From: Haliotis asinina
Lineage: Eukaryota; Mollusca; Gastropoda; Lepetellida; Haliotidae
Assembly (NCBI RefSeq): GCF_037392515.1
Contig: NC_090280.1
Coordinates: 23,503,118-23,567,117 of the forward strand
DNA length: 64,000 nucleotides
Direction of reading: 5' to 3'
Shown here one piece after another: positions 21,491-33,104 of the stretch. The stretch's first letter is position 1, and each line of letters begins with the position of its first letter. The position numbers were made by a program, and so were the translations under genes. The notes under the pieces were generated by a model that searched no databases, was not told the DNA's origin, and saw nothing but the letters and a program-made list of their open reading frames with translations.

Positions 21491-21759
21491 CAGTATATAC
21501 AAGGACGCACACGGGCGTGCAACAACGAGAACGTATGAGTAATGCAACAGATCCTCCTGTGTTTCTCACTTGTTACAACACGGTGTCTATATGCAGTTTT
21601 CGCTCCCCATTTCCTCCACAAATTAAAACGCTTTAATAACGCCACGATGACCCGTAATAACACGGAAATACTTCATCACAGTCCTGACTAACAAATAGTT
21701 ATCTGAATCATCTGAAGTGTTTTGTGGTAGTCAACACACTGAAAGCAAACACACCTATT

Positions 21760-21823
21760 ATGTTTTTTCATATTTTTTGTCTGAAAACTGTGATCTTCTT
21801 TGGAGACATACTGGAATTTGCTG
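21760..21823 (+). CDS. Copy 2 signal-peptide exon
   Basis: ATG, 21 codons plus one base, GTAAGC donor. Product MFFHIFCLKTVIFFGD...EFA. The upstream in-frame ATG of type A copies is CTG here. Confidence 0.75.
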
Positions 21824-24800
21824 GTAAGCGTTTATCTTTACGTTTTATCATTCCAGTTAGGTATAAGGTGTGTTCTAAGTTTGTCATATTTTAGCAGAAA
21901 CGTTTGAACATGTTTGGTGTTTTGTTTTTCGAAACATTCGACAGAACTTCAACTGAAGTAATCATCAACCAGTGATTAATATGATGTGCAAGATCCGGTG
22001 TTGCTAGGCAACAAGCCATTGTCAACTAGCCACTTGACCCATTTTACTCGCCTCCCTCCAAGTCCACAATATGTGGTAAAATTTGTTATGTCATACGCAA
22101 GCACAGAAAAAAGGCCCAGGGAGGCATGACGGGAGCGACAGCTAGGTCAGAATGCTGTCCTTTCGAAAACACTATTTCGCGAACTATTTTCTGGTAATTC
22201 ATTCACACATGCTCTTGGTCGAAATCTGAAACCGGGACACCACGCGCCCAACTGAGAACCATACTTGTATATCATGATGAGTGTTGAGTGAGTTGAAGAA
22301 ACGGTTTATACTGTACGAATAGAATAATTTCTATCAACCTACGATAGTCAGACGTTCGTAAATCCAAACGAATACTTCTTAAACGTTCGTGGCATGTACT
22401 TCAGAAAACTGTCATTAAAATAACACAAGCGGGGCGGCTTGTGGCAGTCATGTGCTGCTACAAACGTCAGTGATAACGAAAGTCAGCTTCTGTTATACAT
22501 TTGTTGACTTAATGAAATTGGGGAAAAGACGAAAAAGACGCCAGTCGCAACATCGCCTAACGACTTCTCCAAACTGGAACGTACCTGACTGCATTTGCAA
22601 ATCACGTCGACGTACACACCATATCGCGTTATATTAACCACCTGAAACCAACCATGGCTGTGAGGTAGCCTTGTGGGTAAAGCCTTCCATGCGGAATCAA
22701 TTCCCAACATGGGTACAATGTGTAAAGCCCATTTTAGGTGTTCCCCACTATTGCTGGGATATTGCGAAACGCGGCGCAAAACTAAAACACTGACTCACAG
22801 CCTCACTCACTCACTCACTCGTCCCTAGTGATCAACGTTCAGATGCTGGTGATTTATTGCCTTTTTTTTATAATACTGTTGTCTCCAGTTTATTTCCATG
22901 ACAGCGTACCAGTTTACGAGTTGTGATATTTGTACTGTCCTTTGATGGCAGCTCTTACATTCTAAATGTATTGATTTTAATATAGATATAAATTAGATTG
23001 TTCTCGTCACGATATTGATGGAATATTGCCGGCCGCGACGAGACGCTAAGTATGAAAGCAAGCACTCACGCACTCACTCATTCACTTAAGCGATAACCCG
23101 AGAAATGGTAGAGAAGAGTCCCCAATCTTGCAAAATATCGCAACACTCGTGTCATTTCATCTACCTCACCGCCATCTACCACCGCCGATACTGCTCGACA
23201 TGTGTATAGTATGTGCTGTTGACCGACGAAACAGCACCAAAGTATTTGTTCCTATGTTGAGAAGTCTGCACCGACGACGACGTGTAGCATGGAGCAACAC
23301 CTTGCAGGTATGGAGAAAATGGCGGTGAGTCTGGAGCAATGATGATTCGTGAATTCTCCCTCAATGCTGAAATTGATGGTAGGCTGTCGTCTGACGTCCA
23401 ATCAAGGTATTGAGCACTTTTCGACAGGTCGACAGGTTTGGTGTCGCAAGTGTGATAGTGTGGGGAATCATATCCTGCTTGGGAAGATGTACATGATGGC
23501 GGACCACATTTTTCAACGTCAGCTTCTTCAACTGAAGCAGAGACTTCAACATGACATGGCATGACATGGCATGACATGACGATGCCGCATACACAGCCCG
23601 TGTCATTTTTGTCTCGCTTAAAACGTCAGTGCCTTGCCCTGACCCTCCAGATCTTCGGATCTGAATCAGATACAACATCTTAATGTTTGCATCGAGGTCA
23701 ACATACGGCACGTTTAGAAGAATGGCAGAAAAATCCACATGACATAGTACAGAGAAATGATGATCGACAGCTCACTGAGTGGGCGTCTTACGACAGGGCA
23801 ATTAGCATTATGTGACTATCACCATGATATCATCTTTGTATCAGTTAAATTAGATCAAATATGCAATTACGTGTATTTGTTTTTTAAAGTTGGCCTTTAT
23901 GTTTCTTTCCTGTATCGTGTACTAATGATGCTGATATGTTTCAGCTTCTTATACCAACACTGTGGCCCGTGTCGGACAAAATGTCAACATGACCTGGAGT
24001 GTCAGTCAGTCAGTTACGGATTTTAAGATAAAATCTATCATATACAAACAACAGAAACTCAACAGATCTTGTCCCACTGTCCTGTTCCTTGTGGATGACA
24101 ATAAGCTTCTGTCTACAAGTGTCAACACACACACACAGAACGGAACGAGGATTCAGCTGACTGTCAATACATCCCTGGAGCGGAGGAAGCTAGTCAGTCT
24201 CAAGTTCCACAGTGTTGACGTACAGGACGCCGGAGTCTACAACTTAGCCATTCATAACAGTGACGTGTCTCCTGAGACTCAACTTCTTATTGTACTGCGT
24301 AAGTGTGAGGATAGTGTAAGCACCAAATAGAAACTTCGCACCAAAAGCTAGTTTTTGAGGCACATTGATAGGAAAATGGCAGTCACAGGCAGATAATCTG
24401 CAAAATAATCATCCATACTTACAAAGGAAGTTGTATCATTTTAGCATTATAGCCTAATGTCGTTTACACAGATGTCATTGCAAGAACTAATTACGATAGC
24501 GATGAACACCGCCAAAGAGACTGTAACAGAATCCAGATGAAATACATCTTATTACTGTTGAAGGGTAAACTATGACACTGGCCAATCTTCTTCCATGGCA
24601 CTTTCATGAAGGTGTTGCTTGTGTTTTATGACACCTGACCTTCCTTTCTCCTTACAGACGTTTTGCAACACCTGACTTTCCCCTCTCACTACAGACGTTT
24701 TATATCACCTGACCTTCCTCTCTCCGTGCAGACACTTTATAACACCTGACCATCCTCCCTCCGTGCAGACGTTTTATAACACCTGACCTTCCTCCCTCCC

Positions 24801-27800
24801 TACAGACGTTTTATAACACCTGACCCTCCTCTCTCCCTACAGACGCTTTATAACACATGACCATCATTTCTCCGTGTGGACGTTTTATGGACAGTATCAC
24901 GATTGTGGTCAGCGATTTTGTCTCACTACATTCATTATCCATCCACAGACACGTTATTGCTTCCTTGGGCATGAATAGAACATATGTCGGGAATGACGTT
25001 CACTAAGATCAATTCAAATAAACTTTCCGTTCAAACGACATTCTGGCATATGGTGACCGAATGTCACTGAATCTATCGTACATATTCATATAATTTATTA
25101 ATAATTAATAAGAATAAGGGCAAGATTACAACCATTTCCATTCATCTTTTTACAGAGAAACCATCAAAACCAAACATCATCACGACTGTCGCTGACCCTG
25201 TATCCGGTGATCCTGTCAACCTGACATGCTCCACAACCTTCCGGAGTCTTCCTACAGACCAGTCTCTGTACCCGTATACTCTGAACACGTCCTACACCTG
25301 GAGGAGAAACAACAGGAGTGTAGACAGCAGGGTAGACAACAGAGTGCACGTGGACGGACAATTCCTGACCATAGACAACGTCACCAAGGAGGACAAGGGA
25401 GTGTACTCTTGTCAATCTGGAGAAGAAGGACTACTGTCAGACTGGAGTCAGGGATACACTCTCAATGTTTTATGTGAGTTCAGGTTGATTAATATTGAAA
25501 CAATAACAGAAGCTACATGTTTCTTCATATACAATCCTCAGAAAATCTGATTCTACTCTATATGTTGTCACTATCAACGTTTGATGCCTAAACTTCAAGG
25601 GAACATGAAGCTTGCCCATCCGCTTATAACTCAGAAACTACAAACTTCCTAAAACGGATTTTCTCATGGCAAGACCCGAGCTGTGGTGTCTCATCCGATT
25701 CATCACCACGCCATCTCCTCTGTTGCAATTAGTCTTCACGTATACGCATAAATAAAGACCTTCGTGTCTACTGATATCAATTATATAAACACGTGCTGAT
25801 AAGGTTACAAAGGCTTTCCGAGGATATTTTTATCTTAATCAACGAGTGTGATATCAGTAGACACGAGGCTAAAATTCTAGTTATAATAATAAAAACATTC
25901 TTCATTAGTTTCATTATCATCTTGAATCTAGATACTAGTATACTCTGGCAGGGGTGTGATAGAAGAAAATTTCAAATTATTATTTCTGACCATCTCACAT
26001 GCATTGCAGATGGACCTGGCCAGATACAGTTTGACGGCACAAGGGACAAGCTAGAGGTAGACGAAGGGAAACCTGTAACAGTGAGATGTTCTGCTGACTG
26101 TAACCCTGCCTGTACTGTAACCTGGTGGAACACACCCAGAGTGATGGTGATTACAGGACATAGGGAGGCTGTGTTGTCCATACCAGCTGTAGATGTGTCT
26201 GTGTCTGGAGAGTACACGTGTCACGTCCACAATAGCCATGGCAGTGCATCACGGAACCTTACACTGGAGGTCCTCAGTACGACTTGCACACATTCTTTAG
26301 TAACAGAATATGTCACATTTAAAGTTGTATTTGGACAAAACCTGTAATGACACTATTCAAAATCAGTAATCATTTCCACTCGTAGTATTCATTAAGAATT
26401 CAATTTTGACCATAATGCAATAGAAATAATACGCCAAGGTTCAATTATCAGCTACAATCATAGGGGCGGTGGGGTAGCCTAGTGGTTAAAGCGTTGACTC
26501 GTCACGCCGAAAACCTTGGTTCGAATCTCCAGATAGATACAATATAGGAAGCCCATTTCTGGTGGACCCCTCTGTGATGTTGCTGGAATATTGTTTAAAG
26601 CGGCGTAAAACATAAAGAAGTCAGACAGCCAGTCCTACAATCTCAAATGTTTCTGCTTGCCCTATAAACTGAAAATATGCCATGAAGGAAAACCTGATAT
26701 GCAAAGTGACAAAATGAAATATTATTTTAGATGTCGTTTGGAAGTGCCACCGTATACCCTTTGTAATATTACGTATTGTGGAATACTGAGAGACATCCAA
26801 AGAAAGAACGTGCCATGCACGCGTACAGAAAGTGGATACGGTATTGCCGATATAGTAGATAAGGTATTGCATATTTGCATTCAAAACAGGATTAGACACA
26901 TATTAAACTGCATGGTACATGTTAAATGTTTCAGCACGTGAGCTTAATGAATCTGGTGTCGTTTCCATCGTCCCCGTGGCTGCTGTCTGTTTGGTCCTGA
27001 TCGTGGTCATCGCCGTTGTCGTCATAGTGGTTGCTTGTAGAAAACACAGACTCGGGGGTAATACGGTGTGATGTGAGAGTGAATGAAAAAGTGTTCCACC
27101 ACGGTATTTTAGAATCCTGCGTTCATGTTTGTGTGGACGTTGTATTATTAAATGTATACTATGCCATGATCCAGCTTGATCTTATAACCATAGAATGCAT
27201 ACGTTCAAAAGCACTTCTTTCACACTTCCAAGTGCAAGTACGGGCGGTGGGGTAGCCCAGTCGTTACAGTGTTCTCTCATCACGCCAAACACCCGGGTTC
27301 AATTTCCGACATAGCGACATAGGAAAAATATGTGAAACCCATTACTGTTGTCCTGTTCTATTGCTGAAATGTTGCTAAAACTAAACTCACTCACTCAGTT
27401 GCAAATACTTTAAGTTGTGTTGCGATTATTTCCTGCATATGTTATTTCCTGGAATCTCAAAAGCACGGTGTTCAGGCATAACCGGGAAATAGCTGGATAA
27501 AATATTTTAGTAACAAATCCAACCGGAATAGCTACAAAAATGAAGGAAGAAGAAAGTACAACTGAAAACTAGTGTTCTTTTATATAGTACATACATTATA
27601 CCACTTTTAGTCAGGAGGTGAATATAGTTTTATCCTCATAACTGATATATTCACCCATACGAAAGTTTATTTTTTTACTTTGACTATAGCATAATAAACT
27701 CAGCACTACATAAATGTCTACATTTACAAGTTTCACATCATACCCACATACTATCATCTTCTTCTTTGATTTAAATCAATGGATTTATGTCACAGCAGAT

Positions 27801-30800
27801 TAGTCTATTTTTTTATGTTCGATTTTGATTGAGTTTAAAGACGCCATTGGTGTTAACAAGAAAGGAAGAAAGTCGCCTCTTTGTGGCGAAAAGGAACCTG
27901 AGTCAAACCTTTAATGCGGTGTTTTTTATACCCTTTAAGAGACACTATTATTGAATGACATAAACTAATCCGAGAAGTCATGTGAAATAACAGCCACCTG
28001 TGTTGTACTTGACATTTTGTTCCCTTTCTTCACCTAAAAATTCTGTAAAGAGTCTAGTATTTTTCTGCAAAATTAAATTTTGTATTTATGATTCACATGT
28101 GTGCAGCTACACCAATAATTCGTTGATCGTATATTTGTCGTCTAACATTTTGCACGTGTAATTGTCTACTCCCTTTCAGGGAGGGGATGCATTTTTAATC
28201 GGTGAGTATAATGGCTTTGAAGTTTCTGACACAGTCCTAATTGATAGTATACCACAGATCGGGCTGCTGGTGGCTGGGAATAAATACGTACCCTTGTAAG
28301 CTAAAATTCTCATTTCTCAAATCACGGTTGTGGTTACTAGACGAAACTTCACACTACATTATGTCTAGATATAGTGTACTGTGAAGAGTTGGGGGTCATC
28401 TCAAAATTTTCACATTTAAAAAAATCCTGAGCTAGCGACCACATTAGTACCTAGATGCCTGTCTCGTGGCTCGCATCCCTCAGTCGCCTTATAATGGCAA
28501 TCAAGCCTCGAATCATCTGCCATTCATTTAGTAGAACTACATCAATTCCTGCAGAAGGATCTCCAGTTCAAATTTGCCATCACAAATAATCGAAAGACTT
28601 TCGATTTGGTTCATATCGTCAAATGATGGCTTCCAAAATGAGGCACGACAACGGTATACTTTCTGTTTATAACGTCGATCGGTGACTGTTCCTCAGAACC
28701 GCAGCTACAATCTCATTCTAATGGTTCTGGATAGCAACCTGTGAAATCCGGGTGAGTCAACTCATGCTTGTTGGAGGCGACTAACGGGATCGGGTGGACA
28801 GGCTCGCTTATTTAGCGATACATGCCATTGTATCTCAGTTGCAAAGATCGATCCTCATACTGTTCATCACTTCATTGTCTGGTCCAGACTCGATAATATA
28901 CATCCCAGCAAATTTAGTTGAAATATTGCTGTGTGCAACATTAAAAAACAAGTAAACAAACAAAACTAGTGGAGAGTCGGACTCGCCAGTCTTTATTACT
29001 GAGTTCTTCTGTCTGTGTCACGGTATTACATGTTTCCAGACGAATCAGGACTCGATCATCAAGGTCATTGGTCTTTCTTGGTCTATACTTCCTCAGTAAT
29101 CACTTGCTTCCTCACTAGGCGACTAAAACAGGTTTGGTGACTATACAAGTTAGCACCGAGTCAACAACAGGACATTTCATCCTTGTCAATAACTTGCCAT
29201 CGTGTATTTTCTGAAAGTCTGTCTTGCCGGTGTAAAAACATTTCCAGTTATATCACTTTCGTTAGGAAAACTGCAATTATGAATTTCCCAGCACGTGTAC
29301 ATGTATGTAATAGATTTTGTGAGGCAATTACATTCCAGTGTGTTTGACTGTCTGTTTGGACAAACTTTAACCATTGTAAAATTCTGTCCTCAGCATTGTC
29401 ACATACACCCGGGACTCAGGAGAAGACGGGGGCTACCAGGAGATAGAAGGTTGGTGTCATAAGTCGTTTCTAACATATTAAATGAAGTATGTAACACATC
29501 AGAAGACGTTTCTTTAAAGGTTAAAAGGGTACCCATGAATCATTAAATACTTAATGTATCACTTATGAGTAACAGTTCCTGCTCTTCTTTATCCATTTAA
29601 GAAAACTGTCTGAACATTCTGAACATTCACGACAAATGGTGGTTACTTACTTCAGGACCCGTGAAGGTCCCGGGGTAGAATAGGCCTTCAGCAACCCATG
29701 CTTGCCATAAAAGGTGACTGTGCTTGTCGTAAGAGGCGACTAACGGGATCGGATGGTCAGGCTCGCTGACTTGGTTGACATATGTCATCGGTTTCCAATT
29801 ACGCAGATCGATGCTCATGTTGTTGAACACTGGATTGTCTGGTCCAGGCTCGATTATTTACAGACCGCCGCCATATAGCTGGAATATTGCTGAGTGGGGC
29901 GTGAAACTAAACTCTCTCACTCACTCACTCACTCACTACTTATTTCAGCGCAGTTTCTTTTACACTTGTAATTTCTGAAACGTGTTTAAAGAGTACCAAA
30001 GTCGCATATCGGCGTGCAGTAATAAAGTCCTTAAGGGTTGACAAAGAACCATCTCTTTGAGTTCATCATTAACGACCGAATATTGTAACTTTCAGAGACT
30101 GGATACGCTGATTATCGGTGAGTTTCAAATGATATGAATAAACAGTTCATCGCCTCGAATAGCTGCCAAAGTAATATGGCATGTAGCAATACTCACTAAT
30201 TTATTCTCCCCAAGACGATGTGACCTTGAACGACTTCAGAGTGAAACTATACAAAATCCACAGCATAATGTAATATTTTGTGTCAGTGACTTTGTGTGGA
30301 CCTAATTATCTTTATAATGTCCTCATCACGTTTAAAATTCATTTCCTCACATTTTCCTCGTGTTCAATAATCACTTTCATCAGTCTGGTGTCGTATCACA
30401 GGGAAGGTGAAAATGACGGCAGCTATCAGCAAATAGAAGGTTGGTGTCTCAAGGTTAACTACGAGCATGCTTAAGGACTGTGTGAACTGTGTCAATTCGT
30501 AGCCAAGAAATGTTGCCATATGAGTCTTATTATTTATTACAATTTTATTATTTTTAATTCCTGTTATAAATTAAGTCACGAAACATAACCAGAGTTCAGT
30601 GATAACAGATCCACTAGCCTGGACAGATGTAACGGTTATGCTTCCCGTCGTGCCTCACGCATAATTCTTCCTTCTTCATTAATTGCTTGCTTCCTTTTCC
30701 CGTTATGCGATGTAGACAGGACTCTCCTACCTTATAAAGAATCGTAGTTTCTTTGACAAGTTTAACAAATACCATTTTCTTATGTTTAAAAAATCTTAGC

Positions 30801-32694
30801 TGGCCATTATTGATGTCCGAAATATATTCAGTGTTTAGTACGAACAAGGTAATATTTCATACCTCACGGATGAATCTTTTTCCATTGTCAATCTCTCGCT
30901 GCAGTTGATGTTTTGTGATGAAGACAGGGCTCTGTTAGTTTGTTATGAATTGTAGTATCTTTGAAAAAATAGCTACAAAAAGCATTTCTTCCAAATATAC
31001 TGCAATCAGTATCTGTGATTTGAAAGTAAACAGAGGATACTAAACGACCTTCCGTGTAATACCATTTTTATTAAACGAATTAATGGTTTGGTATCAGACG
31101 AGTGAAAGTGAGTTTGATACTAAATCTTTAACGAGTTTAATGTTTATTACTCGCCAGCATAAATTGACAGAAACTGCGGCGAAATTGCCTACAGTGTGAG
31201 GACTCTCAGCCTTCAAGTCAAACAAGGTCTAGTAAAATCGCGACATCAACATTAGCATTGTGACGTCACAACTGTGAACCACTTTGACGTCATACGTGAA
31301 GCGATATTACACCAGTGTATTACTGCAACCGTCGGTTCCAAATGTATTCCCGTGCTTCAAATACTCAATAACACCCGGAAATTGGCCAACACATGATGTT
31401 TATCTCCTAAATATTAACGACAGATCTCATATGTGTCCAATACTAAACACATGTGTTATATCAGGAGGTGATGTCAATGTAGACGACATCGTCCCCATCG
31501 TAGCTGTCTACTCCGTTATGCTGACTGCTGTGGCAGTTGTGGTGGCAGCAGTCACTGTTCTTGTCTACAAGGACGTAAAAGGTACAGTGAATGTATGAAT
31601 CCTTTCCATCAAATGAATCAAACGCTTTGAGTCATCAGTTCACTCCCCTCCACAAACCAACACACCTCAAGCAGCACGCCCTTACCCCAAAGTGAATTGG
31701 TCTTCAACAACCCACTGGTATGCTCGTCATAACAGGCTAGTAACGCTAGCTGATTTCTTCAGCGATTTCAGTATAATTTACCAATCAGTGAAGGGGTACC
31801 CGGTAGGATGAGATGATAATGACTGTAAACCATATACTGTCTTACAATACACCTTGGAGATCCGTTTTAGAATTGATCCTGTGCAACCTATGCTTGTCAC
31901 AAATGCAAATGTCTCTTTTATTCGTTGTTGTTTGGATTCAGTAAAGATCAGTACAGTAGCCTAATGGTTTAACAATCGTTCGCCACGCTGAAGACCCTTC
32001 ATAATGTGTGAAGCCCATTTCAGTCTCTCACCCTGGCGTTCCTATCCGTTATATTTTATGAATATTGTCATAAACAGAGAAAAACAATACTCACTCACTC
32101 ACTCACTCGTCTTCAGTAAGTGGTAATGTAGACGATTAATTCATTTTCAGTCTTCCCTTCGTTTTCAGAGGACCAGGGAAGAAGGTACATATATTTACGT
32201 TTGTATCTTTAATGCTGGAGTAGTATGGAGTAGAATCTTTATATATTTGCCCAGTTGCTGTCTCATGTCTATGTAAAGACTATTTATTCGACTTATATCA
32301 GAAGCCTAAGGTCATATTTAAACAAACAAATCAATTGCGTAGACCGATGCTTATGCTGTTGATCATTGGATTGTCTGGTCCACACTCGATTAATTACAGA
32401 CAGCTGCCATACACCTGAAATATTGCTGAGTGTGGTGTTAAATAACGAACAACCGAACAGCAACCATCAGGATCATCTATAGAAATATAAGTGTACTGTT
32501 GTAATTACAGTTGTGGTGACTACCTTACTGTGATGGCAGAGAGATTATCCCATGACTTCAGTGATGTACCTCGTGCTTCCAACAACGATGTCTTACCTCT
32601 ACATGATTACGAGAGAGTCCTGGGGAAACAGTTCCACATCTACACGTCTCTCCGCCCCTCATGTTCCTCAACAGAGGACCACAGTACCAAATGA
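21760..32694 (+). CDS. Ig-superfamily type I receptor, copy 2, weakened tail (multi-exon)
   Basis: Exons: 21760-21823, 23945-24298, 25156-25473, 26010-26276, 26935-27057, 28180-28201, 29394-29449, 30096-30117, 30384-30439, [31465-31581 TM-B], 32169-32184, 32511-32694. Without TM-B this is 1482 bases, 493 residues, all in frame. Architecture as copy 1. Differences lie in the tail: microexon 1 has tyrosine to cysteine (GRGCIFN), microexon 3 has DYQ to EDQ, and the ITAM reads YERVLGKQFHIYTSL, so the first YxxL is YxxV. The Ig3 donor is GTACGA in place of GTAAGA. The reading frame is open throughout, so this looks like a diverged functional gene rather than a pseudogene, perhaps with altered signalling. 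Its intron before microexon 2 holds a full-length SINE. Confidence 0.8.
22475..23745 (+). mobile_element. Tc1-like transposase remnant in intron 1, copy 2
   Basis: Same element, lacking the internal SINE found in type A copies. The VWG region is rearranged after 23490, where a short ATGGC-type repeat lies. Confidence 0.6.
22655..22815 (+). mobile_element. SINE family B in Tc1 remnant, copy 2
   Basis: Counterpart of the 3872 copy with a short CACT tail. Confidence 0.66.
23945..24298 (+). CDS. Copy 2 Ig1 exon
   Basis: 118 codons, phase 1-1. VNMTWSVS and DAGVYNL again replace the cysteine pair. The C to C' region differs strongly from the other copies and holds a lone cysteine (NRSCPTVLF). Confidence 0.85.
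24629..24895 (+). repeat. Intron minisatellite between Ig1 and Ig2, copy 2
   Basis: About 7 copies of the same unit. Confidence 0.85.
25156..25473 (+). CDS. Copy 2 Ig2 exon
   Basis: 106 codons with VNLTCSTT, SYTWRRNN and GVYSCQS. Nearly identical to copy 1, phase 1-1. Confidence 0.9.
26010..26276 (+). CDS. Copy 2 Ig3 exon
   Basis: 89 codons, with the four-cysteine pattern RCSADCNPAC and YTCHV. The donor GTACGA is weaker than the GTAAGA of the other copies. Confidence 0.88.
26464..26610 (+). mobile_element. SINE family B, intron of copy 2
   Basis: Counterpart of the 7958 copy. Confidence 0.7.
26935..27057 (+). CDS. Copy 2 TM-A exon
   Basis: Phase 1-1, 123 bases. The linker RELNESGVVS leads into the same hydrophobic segment and CRKHR stop-transfer as copy 1. 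Confidence 0.85.
27240..27400 (+). mobile_element. SINE family B, after TM-A of copy 2
   Basis: Counterpart of the 8718 copy with a CACT tail. Confidence 0.68.
27478..27850. other. Unit 2-specific intron insertion, unidentified
   Basis: About 370 AT-rich bases starting aaccgggaaatagctgg, not found at this site in copies 1 and 3. No coding capacity, promoter boxes or inverted ends seen. Confidence 0.6.
28180..28201 (+). CDS. Copy 2 tail microexon 1
   Basis: 22 bases with intact splice sites. TAC has become TGC, so the tyrosine is lost (GRGCIFN). Confidence 0.7.
28738..28950 (+). mobile_element. SINE family A, intron of copy 2
   Basis: Counterpart of the 10083 copy. Confidence 0.65.
29394..29449 (+). 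CDS. Copy 2 tail exon 1
   Basis: 56 bases, IVTYTRDSGEDGGYQEIE, donor GTTGGT. Confidence 0.75.
29657..29938 (+). mobile_element. Full-length SINE (family A), copy 2 intron
   Basis: Starts gacccgtgaaggtcccgggg and ends with a (CACT)n tail, about 280 bases. Flanked by an imperfect 11-base duplication (acttacttcag and acttatttcag). The empty site is seen in copies 1 (near 11012) and 3 (near 48172). Confidence 0.8.
30096..30117 (+). CDS. Copy 2 tail microexon 2
   Basis: 22 bases encoding ETGYADYR across its junctions, donor GTGAGT. Confidence 0.75.
30384..30439 (+). CDS. Copy 2 tail exon 2
   Basis: 56 bases, LVSYHREGENDGSYQQIE, donor GTTGGT. Confidence 0.75.
31030..31410. other. Unit 2-specific insertion just before TM-B
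   Basis: About 380 bases absent from copies 1 and 3. It contains gtgacgtcac and tgacgtcata, CRE-like palindromic sites, within 30 bases of each other. No transposon hallmarks identified. Confidence 0.55.
31465..31581 (+). CDS. Copy 2 TM-B exon
   Basis: 117 bases, phase 1-1, DIVPIVAVYSVMLTAV... ending LVYKDVK. The juxtamembrane cysteine of copies 1 and 3 is tyrosine here. Confidence 0.75.
32169..32184 (+). CDS. Copy 2 tail microexon 3
   Basis: 16 bases, TTTTCAG acceptor and GTACAT donor. It encodes EDQGR, having lost the tyrosine of DYQGR. Confidence 0.65.
32511..32694 (+). CDS. Copy 2 last coding exon, altered ITAM
   Basis: Encodes GDYLTVM and, at 32608-32652, YERVLGKQFHIYTSL, where valine replaces the first ITAM leucine. 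It ends HSTK and TGA, four residues shorter than the other copies. Confidence 0.78.
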
Positions 32695-32770
32695 AGCCTA
32701 AACTGAGGGAAGAGTTCCACATCTACACGTCTCTCCACCCTTCACTTCTTCAACAGAGGATCAAAGCCTA
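32625..32770 (+). repeat. 80-base repeat, copy 2
   Basis: Only two copies of the unit remain here, the first coding. Confidence 0.8.
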
Positions 32771-33098
32771 TATAGTTCAACATCTACAAATTCTTCCAAT
32801 TTCAGCTGGAAAAATAAGAGTACTCCAGTGAAAGTGAACAGAAAATGTTTTCCACGATGCCCTATTTTACAGAGAACTGTAGTGATATATCGACAGTTAT
32901 GAGATATGTTCCTGCTTGTCCTCTACATACCCGGTGAACGTTGATGTTTGTACAACGCCATGATGTATGCAGTTACCGAACAGTATGTTCTTTCAGGAAG
33001 AGGACGCATGAAAGGAAAAGCTTTGAGCTTTACTCAAAGTATATATGGTATATCAACAACCCTTTACTCACCGTATATATAGTATATCAACAATATTT

Positions 33099-33104
33099 TT
33101 TTTC
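33099..33104 (+). terminator. Candidate polyadenylation signal, copy 2
   Basis: AATAAA in the same conserved context, about 0.4 kb past the stop because the LINE is absent. Confidence 0.38.

Noticed and set aside
26657-26941. 94-codon open frame before TM-A in copy 2, also at 44668-44952 in copy 3
   Set aside because: It looks conserved, but copy 1 carries a stop and shifts. A possible internal exon (26731-26863) has length 133, breaks the phase 1-1 rule and its acceptor is lost in copy 3. The similarity reflects recent duplication of the intron.
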